From positions 1-45,189 of the forward strand of contig CABYSN010000004.1 of the NCBI GenBank assembly GCA_902521645.1: a DNA stretch of 45,189 nucleotides, given 5' to 3'. The stretch's first letter is position 1, and every line of letters starts with the position of its first letter. This document shows, one piece after another, positions 7,916-16,270 of the stretch. The notes beneath the pieces were generated by a model. It ran no database searches and was not told the DNA's origin. It worked only from the letters and a program-made list of their open reading frames with translations. The DNA comes from Planctomycetota bacterium. GTDB taxonomy: Bacteria; Planctomycetota; Phycisphaerae; Phycisphaerales; SM1A02. Both the position numbers and the translations under genes were made by a program.

Positions 7916-9127
7916 TCAATAACCGTTGAAACTCTTCGGTGCCGTTCTTGGAGTCACGACGGCATCATCGGGCAGACGAGTGACCAGTTCCATGCCCGCG
8001 GTCTTTGGACGTGCGGCCCATGACGCGAAGAAGAGTCTGGGTTCGGTTTGTATCGGGGTTCCATCGACCGTCCTCACCAGGGCCGATTGAGGAAGCTTCC
8101 GGACCACGAATTCCAGTTCGACGTCTCCCTGGGAGACTCGGATCGTGCCTTCTTCGGAACCTTCATTCTCGAGCGCTTCGACCAACAGCGTGAGCGGCCA
8201 TATCCGTCGTTCACCACCTGCTGTCACCTCGATAACGCGGGCCTTGAGTCTGGGAAGTTCGATCTGGGTGCTACTCATCTCCGGAAGTGGCAGGACCGGA
8301 TACTTCAGGCTGTCGGAAAGGTCGTTGAAATATCGCAGATAGCTGAATGCCTTGTATCGCCGGTTTGAATTCTCCTCCGCCATCACCAGTGTCGTTTCGG
8401 GATGGGCCTCAAGCCAGTCTCGCCATGTGCACAGTGTCACATCCGGAATCTTTTTCAGTCGCTCGGGTGCGTCGCTTCGATTGATGGATCGGCCGAGGAG
8501 AGGGGAGTAGAGGGCCGGATCCTCCGAGTCCCGGTCGTAGGTGATCAGCGCACTGTTGCAGAGCAGCCCGCTGACACCATGGTTGATCCTGCCCTCGCCG
8601 ATCTGATTCTTCAGAACAACGGGTGCATCAGCGAATGGGGAGTAGGTGACGGTGATTGGGGTGCCGCCCAGCGTGTCATGGATGATCTCATGTGCGTTGA
8701 GGCAACGAACCGGATAGGCACGAGCTTCTCCACCGACAACGACTCCGACCACCCGGTCACGTGTCACGATCCATGGTCGCCGGTTTTCCGAGTTGTAGGT
8801 CATCAGGTCCTGTCCCAGGATCATGTTCGGATCCTCGTAGACCTGAAGAAAGTCACGACTGTTTCCACTGGCGGCGAGCGATCCTCTTGGAACATCGAGT
8901 TTCTCGAGTACGAATCCGTAGCTTTCCAGATTGGAACCATCGCCGATCGGTCGATCTCCGAAGATCACACCTGAAATCGCCCAGAAGATCAGGCCCAGCG
9001 AGATGAGTGCGGCGGCGAGGATCACCCATCCTCCCGACTTGAAGCTCAATGTCGGGCTGCCTCCCTCCGGGTTCGGGGCCGATTCGCTTCGCTTCGTTTC
9101 ATTTGCATCTTCTCGTCGATCATCCAT
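7916..9127 (-). CDS. DUF3179 domain membrane-anchored protein
   Basis: A protein of about 403 residues with a single N-terminal transmembrane helix (WVILAAALISLGLIFWAISG) and a soluble DUF3179 domain. Diagnostic stretches are 'EARAYPVRCLNAHEIIHDTLGG', 'PITVTYSPFADAPVVL' (usually 'YCPLC' in relatives), and 'LYSPLLGRSI'. The usual Cys of the domain (YCPLC) is replaced here by 'YSPFA', although 'CNSALITYDR' retains one Cys. The biochemical role of the family is unknown. It follows ctaB with a four-base gap if translation starts at ATG 9127 (chosen here); ATG 9163 would overlap ctaB by 32 bp. Pairing with haem O synthase suggests a respiratory or redox role, but that is inference. Confidence 0.8.
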   Translation of the reverse strand: MDDRREDANETKRSESAPNPEGGSPTLSFKSGGWVILAAALISLGLIFWAISGVIFGDRPIGDGSNLESYGFVLEKLDVPRGSLAASGNSRDFLQVYEDPNMILGQDLMTYNSENRRPWIVTRDRVVGVVVGGEARAYPVRCLNAHEIIHDTLGGTPITVTYSPFADAPVVLKNQIGEGRINHGVSGLLCNSALITYDRDSEDPALYSPLLGRSINRSDAPERLKKIPDVTLCTWRDWLEAHPETTLVMAEENSNRRYKAFSYLRYFNDLSDSLKYPVLPLPEMSSTQIELPRLKARVIEVTAGGERRIWPLTLLVEALENEGSEEGTIRVSQGDVELEFVVRKLPQSALVRTVDGTPIQTEPRLFFASWAARPKTAGMELVTRLPDDAVVTPRTAPKSFNGY

Positions 9128-9131
9128 CGGA

Positions 9132-10190
9132 TTATTCCATTGGTCCGTCGTTTTCGAAATCATCCGCAGGCTGGACTCTATCCGGGAGTGGATTCATCGT
9201 TTCGTAGAGCTGCGGCGAGGGAATTGAGGGGCCTCTATCGAGCACCATCACGCCCAGAACCACCGGTAGGTATGCCAGCGTCGAGAAGAACACCTTGCGT
9301 GCCTGAGCGCCATCGCGATTGAGATAGAGCTTGAGAGCGTTCCAGGCCATCCAGAGGCTCATGATCAGAGAGACCGCTGCGTACCACGGCCCCGCCACAC
9401 CGATCGCGGTGACCGAAAGGCCCAGAGGAACAAGCATGAGGCTCGTCGTGAGAATCACCTGGACCGTGACCTCTCCTCGGTGATCCTTCACCGGAAGCAT
9501 CACGAATCCACCCCGTTCGTAATCGACCTTGTACATCACGGCCAGTGCGAAGAAGTGGGGCAGCTGCCAGACGAAGAGAATCAGACCGAGCAGCCATGCG
9601 CCTCCCGAGATCTCTCCCGTCGCAGCCGCCCAACCGATCATCGGGGGAATGGCTCCGCAGATCGCACCGACAAGAGTGTTCAGCGTGGTGCGGGTCTTCA
9701 TCGGCGTGTACATCACGATGTAGATGAGCAGATTGACCAATGCCAGGCCGCTGCACAGAAGATTGACCTTCAGCCCCAGAATCACCACGCCTCCGTAGGC
9801 GAGGAGCATGCTGGTGATGAAGACGCTGCGCTTGGAGACCAGCCCCGCGGGGAGCGGTCTGCGTTCGGTTCTCTTCATCTTCCGATCGAGTTCGACTTCC
9901 GCCAACTGATTCATCATGGCTGAGGAAGCCGCCACCAGGCCGGTTCCGACCATGGTCCAGAAGAGGATCATCGCCGTCTGTTGAACGGGTGCGACCGCGA
10001 ATCCCACCGCTGTGGTTCCCAGTACAAGTGCGTTCAGTCTCGCCTTGCTCAGTTCCGAAAAATTCGGCAGCAATCCGTCTCTGGAAGGCTTTTTGCCGCC
10101 GCTGGCTTTGGATCCCACATGCCCGCTTTCGTCGGTCACGGTCTCCGAAGTCAGGTTCTCGTCGATCTGGATTTCGTTGCCTTGTTTCAT
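9132..10190 (-). CDS. ctaB: Protohaem IX farnesyltransferase (haem O synthase)
   Basis: A 352-residue UbiA-family prenyltransferase that adds a farnesyl group to haem B, giving haem O, the precursor of haem A for the oxidase. The prenyl-diphosphate site is seen as 'MNQLAEVELDRKMKRTERRPL' and the second motif as 'YKVDYERGGFVMLPV'. About eight membrane helices follow a ~45-residue polar N-terminal extension. The ORF track starts at 10271, but the Met at 10190 (MKQGNEIQ) has a GAGGATC ribosome site and leaves room for the divergent promoter with ctaA. The C-terminal ~30 residues are acidic and extra. It is cotranscribed with the DUF3179 gene. Confidence 0.93.
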   Translation of the reverse strand: MKQGNEIQIDENLTSETVTDESGHVGSKASGGKKPSRDGLLPNFSELSKARLNALVLGTTAVGFAVAPVQQTAMILFWTMVGTGLVAASSAMMNQLAEVELDRKMKRTERRPLPAGLVSKRSVFITSMLLAYGGVVILGLKVNLLCSGLALVNLLIYIVMYTPMKTRTTLNTLVGAICGAIPPMIGWAAATGEISGGAWLLGLILFVWQLPHFFALAVMYKVDYERGGFVMLPVKDHRGEVTVQVILTTSLMLVPLGLSVTAIGVAGPWYAAVSLIMSLWMAWNALKLYLNRDGAQARKVFFSTLAYLPVVLGVMVLDRGPSIPSPQLYETMNPLPDRVQPADDFENDGPME

Positions 10191-10200
10191 GATCCTCGTC

Positions 10201-10253
10201 GTGACTGGTTTCCTCGAACTGCCTAGTATAGGAGGCTTGAAGGATTCAACGCG
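10201..10253. promoter_or_regulatory. Possible bidirectional promoter between ctaB and ctaA
   Basis: The 74-bp gap between the divergent ctaB and ctaA starts contains GTGACT-N17-TAGTAT (4/6 matches to each sigma-70 box) reading right, with a start about 30 nt before the ctaA ATG. The overlapping complement reads TATACT, a 5/6 match to a -10 box, reading left and giving a ~28-nt leader for ctaB; no good -35 box accompanies it. A shared promoter would balance the two haem A synthesis steps. This was judged by eye only. Confidence 0.3.
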
Positions 10254-10264
10254 GGGTTTCATCG

Positions 10265-11656
10265 ATGTCAACGGTCAGCATCTCGGTTTGCAGCACTTCC
10301 GCCATTCCGGTCTCATTGAGAGCGGCCTGGGGAATGCGCTTTGCCCTGGGCTTTCTGCTCACGGTCGTCCTCTGGGGCATCTGCTATTTCGTGCTCATGG
10401 GGCCCGGTGTTCTCGTCGGTGATGTGCTCTTCACGATGATGTGCTTCTGCATTCTTCCCGGAGGTCTCCTCGCGGGTCGTTGGCGGGCGATGATCGATCC
10501 GCGATCGAACTCCGCGGTCAAGTCAGGATTCATCGTCGGGTTTCTCTGTGCCTTCTTCAATCTGCTGATCGTGGGAAGCATGTTCCAGGAGGGTGCCAGC
10601 TCGATGGAGATGGCAGGATGGCTTTTCGGTCTGTTCGCGATCTGTTCAGGTCTTGGGGCGATCGGGGGAGCGATCTCACTGACCACCCCTGCGGCATCGA
10701 TCGATCGGATTCCGTCGCCCTTGGGACTTCTTTCTTCCGTGCTTGCCTCGGCGATCCTTCTGCTTCTGATGAGCGGTGGTCTCGTCACCGGTCTCGAGGC
10801 CGGACTGGCCGTTCCCGACTGGCCGGGCTCCTTCGGGCACAACATGCTTCTGTATCCGATGCGGGAGATGACCGCGGACACCGGCGTCTTCTTCGAGCAT
10901 GCGCATCGCCTCTATGGAATGCTTGTGGGCACGGGTGCGCTGACGCTGCTGGTCTTTGGAATCCTCAATGATCAGCGAAGCTGGATCCGCTGTCTGGTGG
11001 TCGTGCTTCTGGCGATGATCTGCCTGCAGGGCCTGATGGGTGGGTTGCGTGTCACCGAGACCAGCACTCTGCTCGCTCTTGTCCATGGCGTCTTCGGGCA
11101 GCTGGTGTTCACCATCGCGCTCCTGCTCGCCGCCTTCACCACCTACCGATGGCTCTCGACGAGGTCCAGCGCGGAGCATCCTGCCGCCGGCGCCGACCGT
11201 CCGTTCGCCTTCGCGTTGGTCATCTGCCTGGTCGGGCAGCTCATCTTCGGGGCCTGCGTGCGACATCTTCAGGTCATGGCGACCGATGGCGCCGGTCTGG
11301 ACATCCCCTATTGGGCGGTGATGGTTCACATCATGCTGGGCGTCCTGATCTTCGCGATCGCCACTCTGCTCGGTTTCAGGTCCGGCTCCCTCTATCGATC
11401 GATCCCTCTCCTCAGACTGCTCGGTACGGCCCTGCTCCTGGTGGTCTCGATCCAGCTCCTGCTTGGGATCGTCGCTCTCGTGGCCGTTTCCGCTCGTGCC
11501 GACTCGACGCCCCCCATCTGGGAGGTCATCTTCACATCGATGCACCAGGCGACAGGAGCTCTCCTGCTGGGTCTTTCCGCGCTGTTTCTGATCTGGCATC
11601 TTCGGCTGGTGAAACCCGAGACGACCGATGATGCCAGTGTCGCGGCCGTCCACTGA
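10265..11656 (+). CDS. ctaA: Haem A synthase (COX15/CtaA family) with extra N-terminal membrane region
   Basis: A 463-residue protein that would oxidise haem O to haem A. The CtaA domain starts near residue 155 and shows 'GGLVTGLEAGLAVPDWPGS', the 'FEHAHRLYGMLVG' motif with the essential E211 and haem-ligand H212, 'LALVHGVFGQLVF', 'VMVHIMLGVLIF' and 'TSMHQATGALLLG', which supply the other His ligands. The first ~150 residues form about four additional helices (about 25-45, 52-72, 88-108 and 115-140) that typical CtaA proteins do not have. Only one ATG is available before an upstream stop at 10238. The gene diverges from ctaB and converges on the next gene. Confidence 0.9.
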   Translation: MSTVSISVCSTSAIPVSLRAAWGMRFALGFLLTVVLWGICYFVLMGPGVLVGDVLFTMMCFCILPGGLLAGRWRAMIDPRSNSAVKSGFIVGFLCAFFNLLIVGSMFQEGASSMEMAGWLFGLFAICSGLGAIGGAISLTTPAASIDRIPSPLGLLSSVLASAILLLLMSGGLVTGLEAGLAVPDWPGSFGHNMLLYPMREMTADTGVFFEHAHRLYGMLVGTGALTLLVFGILNDQRSWIRCLVVVLLAMICLQGLMGGLRVTETSTLLALVHGVFGQLVFTIALLLAAFTTYRWLSTRSSAEHPAAGADRPFAFALVICLVGQLIFGACVRHLQVMATDGAGLDIPYWAVMVHIMLGVLIFAIATLLGFRSGSLYRSIPLLRLLGTALLLVVSIQLLLGIVALVAVSARADSTPPIWEVIFTSMHQATGALLLGLSALFLIWHLRLVKPETTDDASVAAVH

Positions 11657-11671
11657 CGAATCGCAGCGTCG

Positions 11672-12073
11672 TCAATTCCATCGAACCAGGCGGAATGCTG
11701 ATTCCGGGGGCCGGGCCTCCGAACTTTCGTCGGTCCAGGCTTCGAAGACGGCGGTGACTTGTTCGCGGGTGCCATTGAGTTCCGCCTCGTAGGTGCGGGC
11801 GATCTCCCAACCGACGTTCCAGTCCAGTGGATCCGTCGTCTCTGGTTCGATCGAACGAACCATGCGTTGTTCATGGCCTTCCTCATTGAGTGTCTTTTCG
11901 ACCTCCATGAGTCCCATGCCTTCTCGGAGCATCATGGAGAGGCTTGAGGCGGCGTCGGCCAGTTCGCCCATTTTCGTGGGGTCATCCTCTTGAAGGTGGT
12001 GGGTATCGACCTTTTCCAGGGCCATGCCACATGTGAGGACGGTGAGGGAGATGATGGAGAGTGTCTTGAGCAT
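11672..12073 (-). CDS. Small secreted or anchored hypothetical protein
   Basis: A 133-residue product with a hydrophobic N-terminus (MLKTLSIISLTVLTCGMA), consistent with a signal peptide or, because of a Cys after 'VLT', an atypical lipobox. The mature part is Glu-rich and polar without any domain I recognise. An AGGA ribosome site lies about 9 nt before the ATG. It converges with ctaA (15-bp gap) and is separated by 207 bp from the next minus-strand gene, so it is probably transcribed alone. It could be a lineage-specific protein; coding potential is supported by the signal-like start and ribosome site only. Confidence 0.5.
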   Translation of the reverse strand: MLKTLSIISLTVLTCGMALEKVDTHHLQEDDPTKMGELADAASSLSMMLREGMGLMEVEKTLNEEGHEQRMVRSIEPETTDPLDWNVGWEIARTYEAELNGTREQVTAVFEAWTDESSEARPPESAFRLVRWN

Positions 12074-12280
12074 GGATGGAATCCTGAAGAGGGCGTTTTT
12101 GGCCGAATCAACTCGGCTTCATCAGCATTCCGGCGATATTGGTGGTTTCTCTCAGCATCTTCAGAGCTTTTTTTCATTTGGGGGTCCCCCGGCCCCAGTC
12201 GCTCGAGACCTGCCCTCGTCCGACCGCCTCTTCCGGTCATGGCCTCCTGATGCAGGATCAAGGTCGGATTTCGACCAGGA

Positions 12281-13624
12281 TCATTTCCTGATCGGCTTGA
12301 GTACCTCTTCCAAGGCGAGAATGCTGTACGCCGTGGTCAAGACCGCTTCCGATTCCAGCCATCGATCCTCGGAGTTGACCCAGGATCCATCCGATCTTTG
12401 AAGGCCATGAAGTCGTTCGACGAGTTCCTCTCTCCAATCGTGGACGACACCGTCCTCGGTCTTGATGGTCTTCCAGCCTGCGGCGGACAGTGCTCGTGAG
12501 AGCGCGTGGAAGTAGTAGTAGAGACCCTGTTGACCGACTCCCGGATTCTCTTCGAGTGTCCAGTTCCTTCTTATCCAGTCCATGGCGGCATCGACTCTGG
12601 GGTCATGCTCATTCAGGCCCGCGTGGAGGAGACTCTTGAAGCCCGCGTACGTCATCGAGCCATAGGATCGAAGTCTTCTCGGATCCGATTCAAGAAGAAG
12701 TTCTCCGTATCGACCTTCGCCGACATATTGACTGGCCATCGACTCTCCACCATTGGCGGGGGTGTAGATGAAGCCTCCATCATCCGAGCCTGCCTGGGCC
12801 CATGGTGACGGATTGGTCGCCTTGAGATTCTGGCTTCTGCTGACGAACACCAGCGCCTCCTGAATCGCTGGGTCTTCGGGACTGACACCGGCATCATGCA
12901 ATGCCTCGAGCATCATCTGAGTGTTGGAGAGATCCGGGCGCCCGTGTCTTCCGTATCCAACGCCTCCATACCAGTCCTCTTCGGGGCTGATCTGATCCTC
13001 CGCTCGCCACTGGGATGATCTGAGCCATGTGATCGCTTCCTGCATGCGGTCATGTTGCTGCAGATCGCCCAGGCTCGACAGCCCCGAGACGATGGTCGAT
13101 GCGACGTAGGTTCCGATCTTTCCACCCTTGCTCGGATTGAAGTCCTTTGACGCCAGTCCCGTGCCCATGATGATCCCGTGCGTGACTTTCTCGAGTGCCT
13201 CGGTGGATCTTCCCGTTTGCGCGAGAGCCTTCATGACCAGTGCGGACACCGCGAGATCGACCGGAACGGCTTCCTCCCAGTCTGGTTGGTTGGTGGGTTG
13301 TGCCCGACTCTGAATCAGCCACAGACCGTTCTCATTCTGTCGACTCATCAACCAGGCCAGACCTTCATCGATCATCCGCTTCGCATGTTCCGCAGTGGCC
13401 TTCGTGAGGTCGCACGATTCATGGTCCTCGGTGATGCGGTGGACCGCGGGTCCGATCGACGTCACCCCGGAGGCCGCCGGCGGAGGGGAGGATCGGGTGA
13501 TCTTCTGCCTGTCGATGGGCTGTGCCATCTCTTCCGCGTCCTGGGAGAATGCCTGGGTGCCCGTGGCGGCACCGATTGCGATCGTCCCTGCGAGGAGCAG
13601 GGCTCCATCATGTCTCCGCTTCAT
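12281..13624 (-). CDS. Secreted prenyltransferase/squalene-cyclase repeat protein
   Basis: A 447-residue protein with a signal peptide (MKRRHDGALLLAGTIAIGAATGTQA) and alpha/alpha-toroid repeats of the squalene cyclase / prenyltransferase type, for example 'GLAWLMSRQNENGLWLI', 'GGVGYGRHGRPDLSNTQMML', 'DDGGFIYTP' and 'LQRSDGSWVNSEDRWLES'. The DxDD catalytic motif of real squalene-hopene cyclases is not present, and the protein is exported, so terpenoid synthesis is unlikely. Relatives in planctomycetes are annotated only by the repeat. The start is Met 13624, forming an ATGA overlap with the upstream DUF1573 lipoprotein gene; the ORF track adds six spurious residues. The overlap implies a joint role in the cell envelope. 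Confidence 0.85.
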   Translation of the reverse strand: MKRRHDGALLLAGTIAIGAATGTQAFSQDAEEMAQPIDRQKITRSSPPPAASGVTSIGPAVHRITEDHESCDLTKATAEHAKRMIDEGLAWLMSRQNENGLWLIQSRAQPTNQPDWEEAVPVDLAVSALVMKALAQTGRSTEALEKVTHGIIMGTGLASKDFNPSKGGKIGTYVASTIVSGLSSLGDLQQHDRMQEAITWLRSSQWRAEDQISPEEDWYGGVGYGRHGRPDLSNTQMMLEALHDAGVSPEDPAIQEALVFVSRSQNLKATNPSPWAQAGSDDGGFIYTPANGGESMASQYVGEGRYGELLLESDPRRLRSYGSMTYAGFKSLLHAGLNEHDPRVDAAMDWIRRNWTLEENPGVGQQGLYYYFHALSRALSAAGWKTIKTEDGVVHDWREELVERLHGLQRSDGSWVNSEDRWLESEAVLTTAYSILALEEVLKPIRK

Positions 13625-14739
13625 TCGACCCATCCATAACACAGGTGCTCCGCGGACTGTGCGCCATCTCCGAAACTCAGGGTCGTCGTGAAGAGACCCT
13701 TCGGCGTGTCGGGGGCGACCGAGATCATCGTCGTGATCAGGATGTCGTTCCCATCCGGTTTTTCCTCTGAGATAAATGCCGTGATGAGCGGATTGCTGCT
13801 GGTCACCGAGGTGATCGGGCGTCTCAGTTTCTTGAAGACCACTTCGATGGGGACCATGTCTCCAGGCGGGATCACCCCTGCACTCGATCTGAAATCACTC
13901 ATGGGCAGCCTTGGAGTGACCTTGGTGCAGGGATCGTGCCTGACTCGAACATCGAACAATTGGGCCTTGGGGTGATCGGTTCTCACGATCCAGTAGGGGG
14001 GGATCTTCTCGCATGAAAGCGCCGAGAAGTCGTAGCGCACACGATATTGATTTCGCGGTGCATCCTTGTCCGGATCGAAACCGACGAACAGGGGCGGTCG
14101 GCCCATGATGGACAGCACTGAAAACGGCTTCTTGTCGACTGATTCGAGCAGAACGCTTCCCGTCAACTGTTCCGGCTTCTGGCGGTTCTCCCTCACCGGG
14201 AGGTAGGAAGGAACGGAACGGACCCCCCAGCTGTTCTCCGCGATCAGATTGATCTTGGCGAAGCGACCGTATCCAGCCACCTGCATCTGTACGATCGCCT
14301 TCCTTATTCCGATCGAGCGATTCGTCTTCATCGAGACCGGCACGGTGATCGATCCACGAGCTGGGACCACCTTGCCTGCCAGGTCCACCGTGGTGCAGGT
14401 GCAACTGGGTTTCGCGTTGACGATCGTCAATGGTCTGTCCGAGGTGTTTGTCAAGATCACTTCGGTTTCAAGCGTGCTGCCCGGTTGAACCACCCCGAAA
14501 TCCACCGGTTCGGGCATCACCACGATCGGAGGGGTCTGAACGGTGGGGGTTCCCTGTGCGTTTCCGGCGGGGCTGGCCGGACTCTTCGCGGGGGAGGATG
14601 CGCTTGGCGGGCTGTTCGTTGTCGAGGGCGTCTTGTTCGCCTTTTCTGAATCACCTCCAGTGCAGGCGAGAAGCAGGCTCATGACGATGCCGCCCAGACC
14701 GATGATGAATGGTGTCTTGTGCGTGCGTTTGAGGATCAT
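13621..14739 (-). CDS. DUF1573 domain lipoprotein
   Basis: A 372-residue lipoprotein. Start ATG 14739 has a CGGAG ribosome site seven bases upstream; the ORF track begins 93 bp too early. The signal ends in a lipobox 'LLLAC', followed by a Thr/Ser/Pro/Ala-rich linker (about residues 25-70) and a DUF1573 (Ig-like, ASPM-related) domain with 'VDFGVVQPGSTLETEVILTN' and the typical 'AKPSCTCTTVD'. In relatives this domain reads 'SCGCT'. The remaining ~200 residues include a second beta-rich part without a clear family. It overlaps the cyclase-repeat gene downstream and diverges from the dehydrogenase gene 91 bp away. Function is unknown; a periplasmic binding or scaffold role is a guess. Confidence 0.85.
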   Translation of the reverse strand: MILKRTHKTPFIIGLGGIVMSLLLACTGGDSEKANKTPSTTNSPPSASSPAKSPASPAGNAQGTPTVQTPPIVVMPEPVDFGVVQPGSTLETEVILTNTSDRPLTIVNAKPSCTCTTVDLAGKVVPARGSITVPVSMKTNRSIGIRKAIVQMQVAGYGRFAKINLIAENSWGVRSVPSYLPVRENRQKPEQLTGSVLLESVDKKPFSVLSIMGRPPLFVGFDPDKDAPRNQYRVRYDFSALSCEKIPPYWIVRTDHPKAQLFDVRVRHDPCTKVTPRLPMSDFRSSAGVIPPGDMVPIEVVFKKLRRPITSVTSSNPLITAFISEEKPDGNDILITTMISVAPDTPKGLFTTTLSFGDGAQSAEHLCYGWVE

Positions 14740-14830
14740 TCCGTTCTCCGGTGGTTTGGGACTTGATGCTACCAGCCATTCTGCTTCCGGGAGGCACAGG
14801 TGGGGTCCTCTTGGCGGTAGAGTGCCTTTC

Positions 14831-15862
14831 ATGAAAGCATTGCAGATACGTCGTCAAGGAGAGCCTGTCGCCGAAAACGTCGTCTTGAACGACGACTGCC
14901 CCCGTCCCGAGCCAGGCACAGGCACGTTGCGGGTTCGCACCGAGGCCTCGGCATTGAATCAACTCGACTTGTGGGTTGGAAGAGGGGTTCCCGGCTTCGA
15001 TGTCGCGTATCCCGCGATTTCGGGTTCTGATGGCGTCGGCATCGTCGATGCGGTCGGGGATGGTGTCTCCGAGGAGTGGCTTGGCCGACGGGTGATTTTG
15101 AACGCCGCCGTGGTCGAGTCTTCCTCGCCACGCCCAGACGACGCAGAGCCCGCGCCCGGGACGCACATGATCGGTGAACATGGTCCCGGCACGATGGCGG
15201 AATTCTTCGTGGCCCCGGTTGGAAACGTCTGTGACATCGGTGATGTCGATCCGCTGGAAGCGGCCGCTTTCGGCCTGGTCCATCTGACCGCATGGCGCAT
15301 GCTCGTCACTCGCGCGAACCTCCGGCACGGCTCGACCGTGCTGATTCCGGGAATCGGCGGGGGGGTGGCTCTGGCACTCCTTGGAATCGCTCGCTGGCAT
15401 GGTTGTCGGGTGATCGTCACCAGCCGTGATCAGTCGAAACTGGATCGTGCGATCGAACTTGGTGCCGACGAAGGGGTTCTCGACGATGGCGGTGATTTCT
15501 CCAGGACGATCCGTGGAATGACCCATCGCAGAGGTGTCGACGTGTGTGCTGACTCCGTCGGTCAGGCCGTGCACACCGCCTGTCTCAAAAGTCTTGCTCG
15601 AGGGGGCGTGTTCGTGACCTGTGGGTGCACGAGTGGACCGAAGGCGGAGACCGATCTTGCTCGAATCTTCTGGAACCAATTGACCGTGATGGGTTCCACC
15701 ATGGGGGGGATGGCGGAATTTCGTGAGGTGCTCAGTCTGTTGCGCAATGGTCTGCTCCGACCGACCATCGATTCGATCCATTCCAGTCGGGAGGGAGCGA
15801 AGGCGTTTGCCCGACTTGAATCGGGTGCTCAGTTTGGAAAGGTCGTGATCGACTGGCGCTAG
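14831..15862 (+). CDS. Zinc-independent MDR-family alcohol dehydrogenase / quinone oxidoreductase
   Basis: A 343-residue medium-chain dehydrogenase/reductase. The GroES-like half contains 'ASALNQLDLWVGRGVPG' and 'PAISGSDGVGIVDAVGDGV'. The Rossmann half has 'LIPGIGGGVALALLGIARWHGCRVIVTSRDQSKL', with R-x-x-S-K favouring NADP(H). The residues that bind the catalytic zinc in alcohol dehydrogenases are replaced (NQLD instead of a Cys-His pair), and the structural-zinc lobe has no Cys ('NAAVVESSSPRPDDAE'), although the following 'GEHGPGTMAEFF' still resembles the zinc-binding subgroup. It is therefore probably a zinc-less reductase. The track start (14543) runs through the divergent gene; ATG 14831 gives the canonical N-terminus MKALQIRR. 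Confidence 0.85.
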   Translation: MKALQIRRQGEPVAENVVLNDDCPRPEPGTGTLRVRTEASALNQLDLWVGRGVPGFDVAYPAISGSDGVGIVDAVGDGVSEEWLGRRVILNAAVVESSSPRPDDAEPAPGTHMIGEHGPGTMAEFFVAPVGNVCDIGDVDPLEAAAFGLVHLTAWRMLVTRANLRHGSTVLIPGIGGGVALALLGIARWHGCRVIVTSRDQSKLDRAIELGADEGVLDDGGDFSRTIRGMTHRRGVDVCADSVGQAVHTACLKSLARGGVFVTCGCTSGPKAETDLARIFWNQLTVMGSTMGGMAEFREVLSLLRNGLLRPTIDSIHSSREGAKAFARLESGAQFGKVVIDWR

Positions 15863-15868
15863 CCACTT

Positions 15869-15886
15869 CTGGCGCTCATGCGCCAG
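15869..15886 (+). terminator. Hairpin after the MDR dehydrogenase
   Basis: CTGGCGC-TCAT-GCGCCAG is a perfect 7-bp stem with a four-base loop, six bases after the dehydrogenase stop. No T-run follows, so it may act as an mRNA 3' stabiliser or a weak terminator. Confidence 0.5.
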
Positions 15887-16270
15887 TCCCGGGGTTCCAA
15901 CGCTCTGGGGCCCCGTCCAAGGTTCAAGTGAGTCCGATAAAAGCATATTCGAGCGTTTTTTTTCAAAAACACCTCGCGTCGTCTTTTCAATTCGAACCTG
16001 CAACCATTGTCCTATGAGCTCCAAAGGGGGGTTTTTTTGGAGGCTCGCTTTTCTCGTTCTCAGGAGCTCCTGAGGGGCTCTGAAACCTCTTCATTTTCCC
16101 TGCTTGGTGTTTGGTGCTTGTGCAGTCATGAGATACGCTCGTGTATGCGTATTCAGGATGTGGGTACAGGATGTCAATCCGAAACGTTTGTATTGGCCCC
16201 ACACCGTCATTTGCCCGTATCCATATCCTTATGGACTATCAAGAGATTTGAAGATCTGGAGGACTCTTAA
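15887..16270 (+). other. Intergenic region and likely leader of the large secreted protein
   Basis: No convincing gene is seen in about 384 bases. The region is more AT-rich than its surroundings, with T8 and A5 runs near 15955-15970. It has an imperfect hairpin at 16016-16045 (GAGCTCCAAA...TTTGGAGGCTC, one bulge) around a G6T7 stretch, and a perfect 16-bp palindrome CTCAGGAGCTCCTGAG at 16059-16074. Close to the next gene a weak TTGCCC-N17-GACTAT is possible (16211-16239), and a good GGAGG ribosome site stands eight bases before ATG 16271. The long leader and palindrome suggest a regulated, well-expressed envelope gene, but no known riboswitch was recognised. Confidence 0.4.

Noticed and set aside
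12281-13624. Squalene-hopene cyclase
   Set aside because: The catalytic DxDD motif is absent and the protein has an export signal; only the repeat fold is shared.
14651-16024. 457-residue minus-strand ORF opposite the MDR dehydrogenase
   Set aside because: It covers a clear plus-strand enzyme and part of the DUF1573 gene in another frame; sequence is low in hydrophobic core residues and matches nothing.
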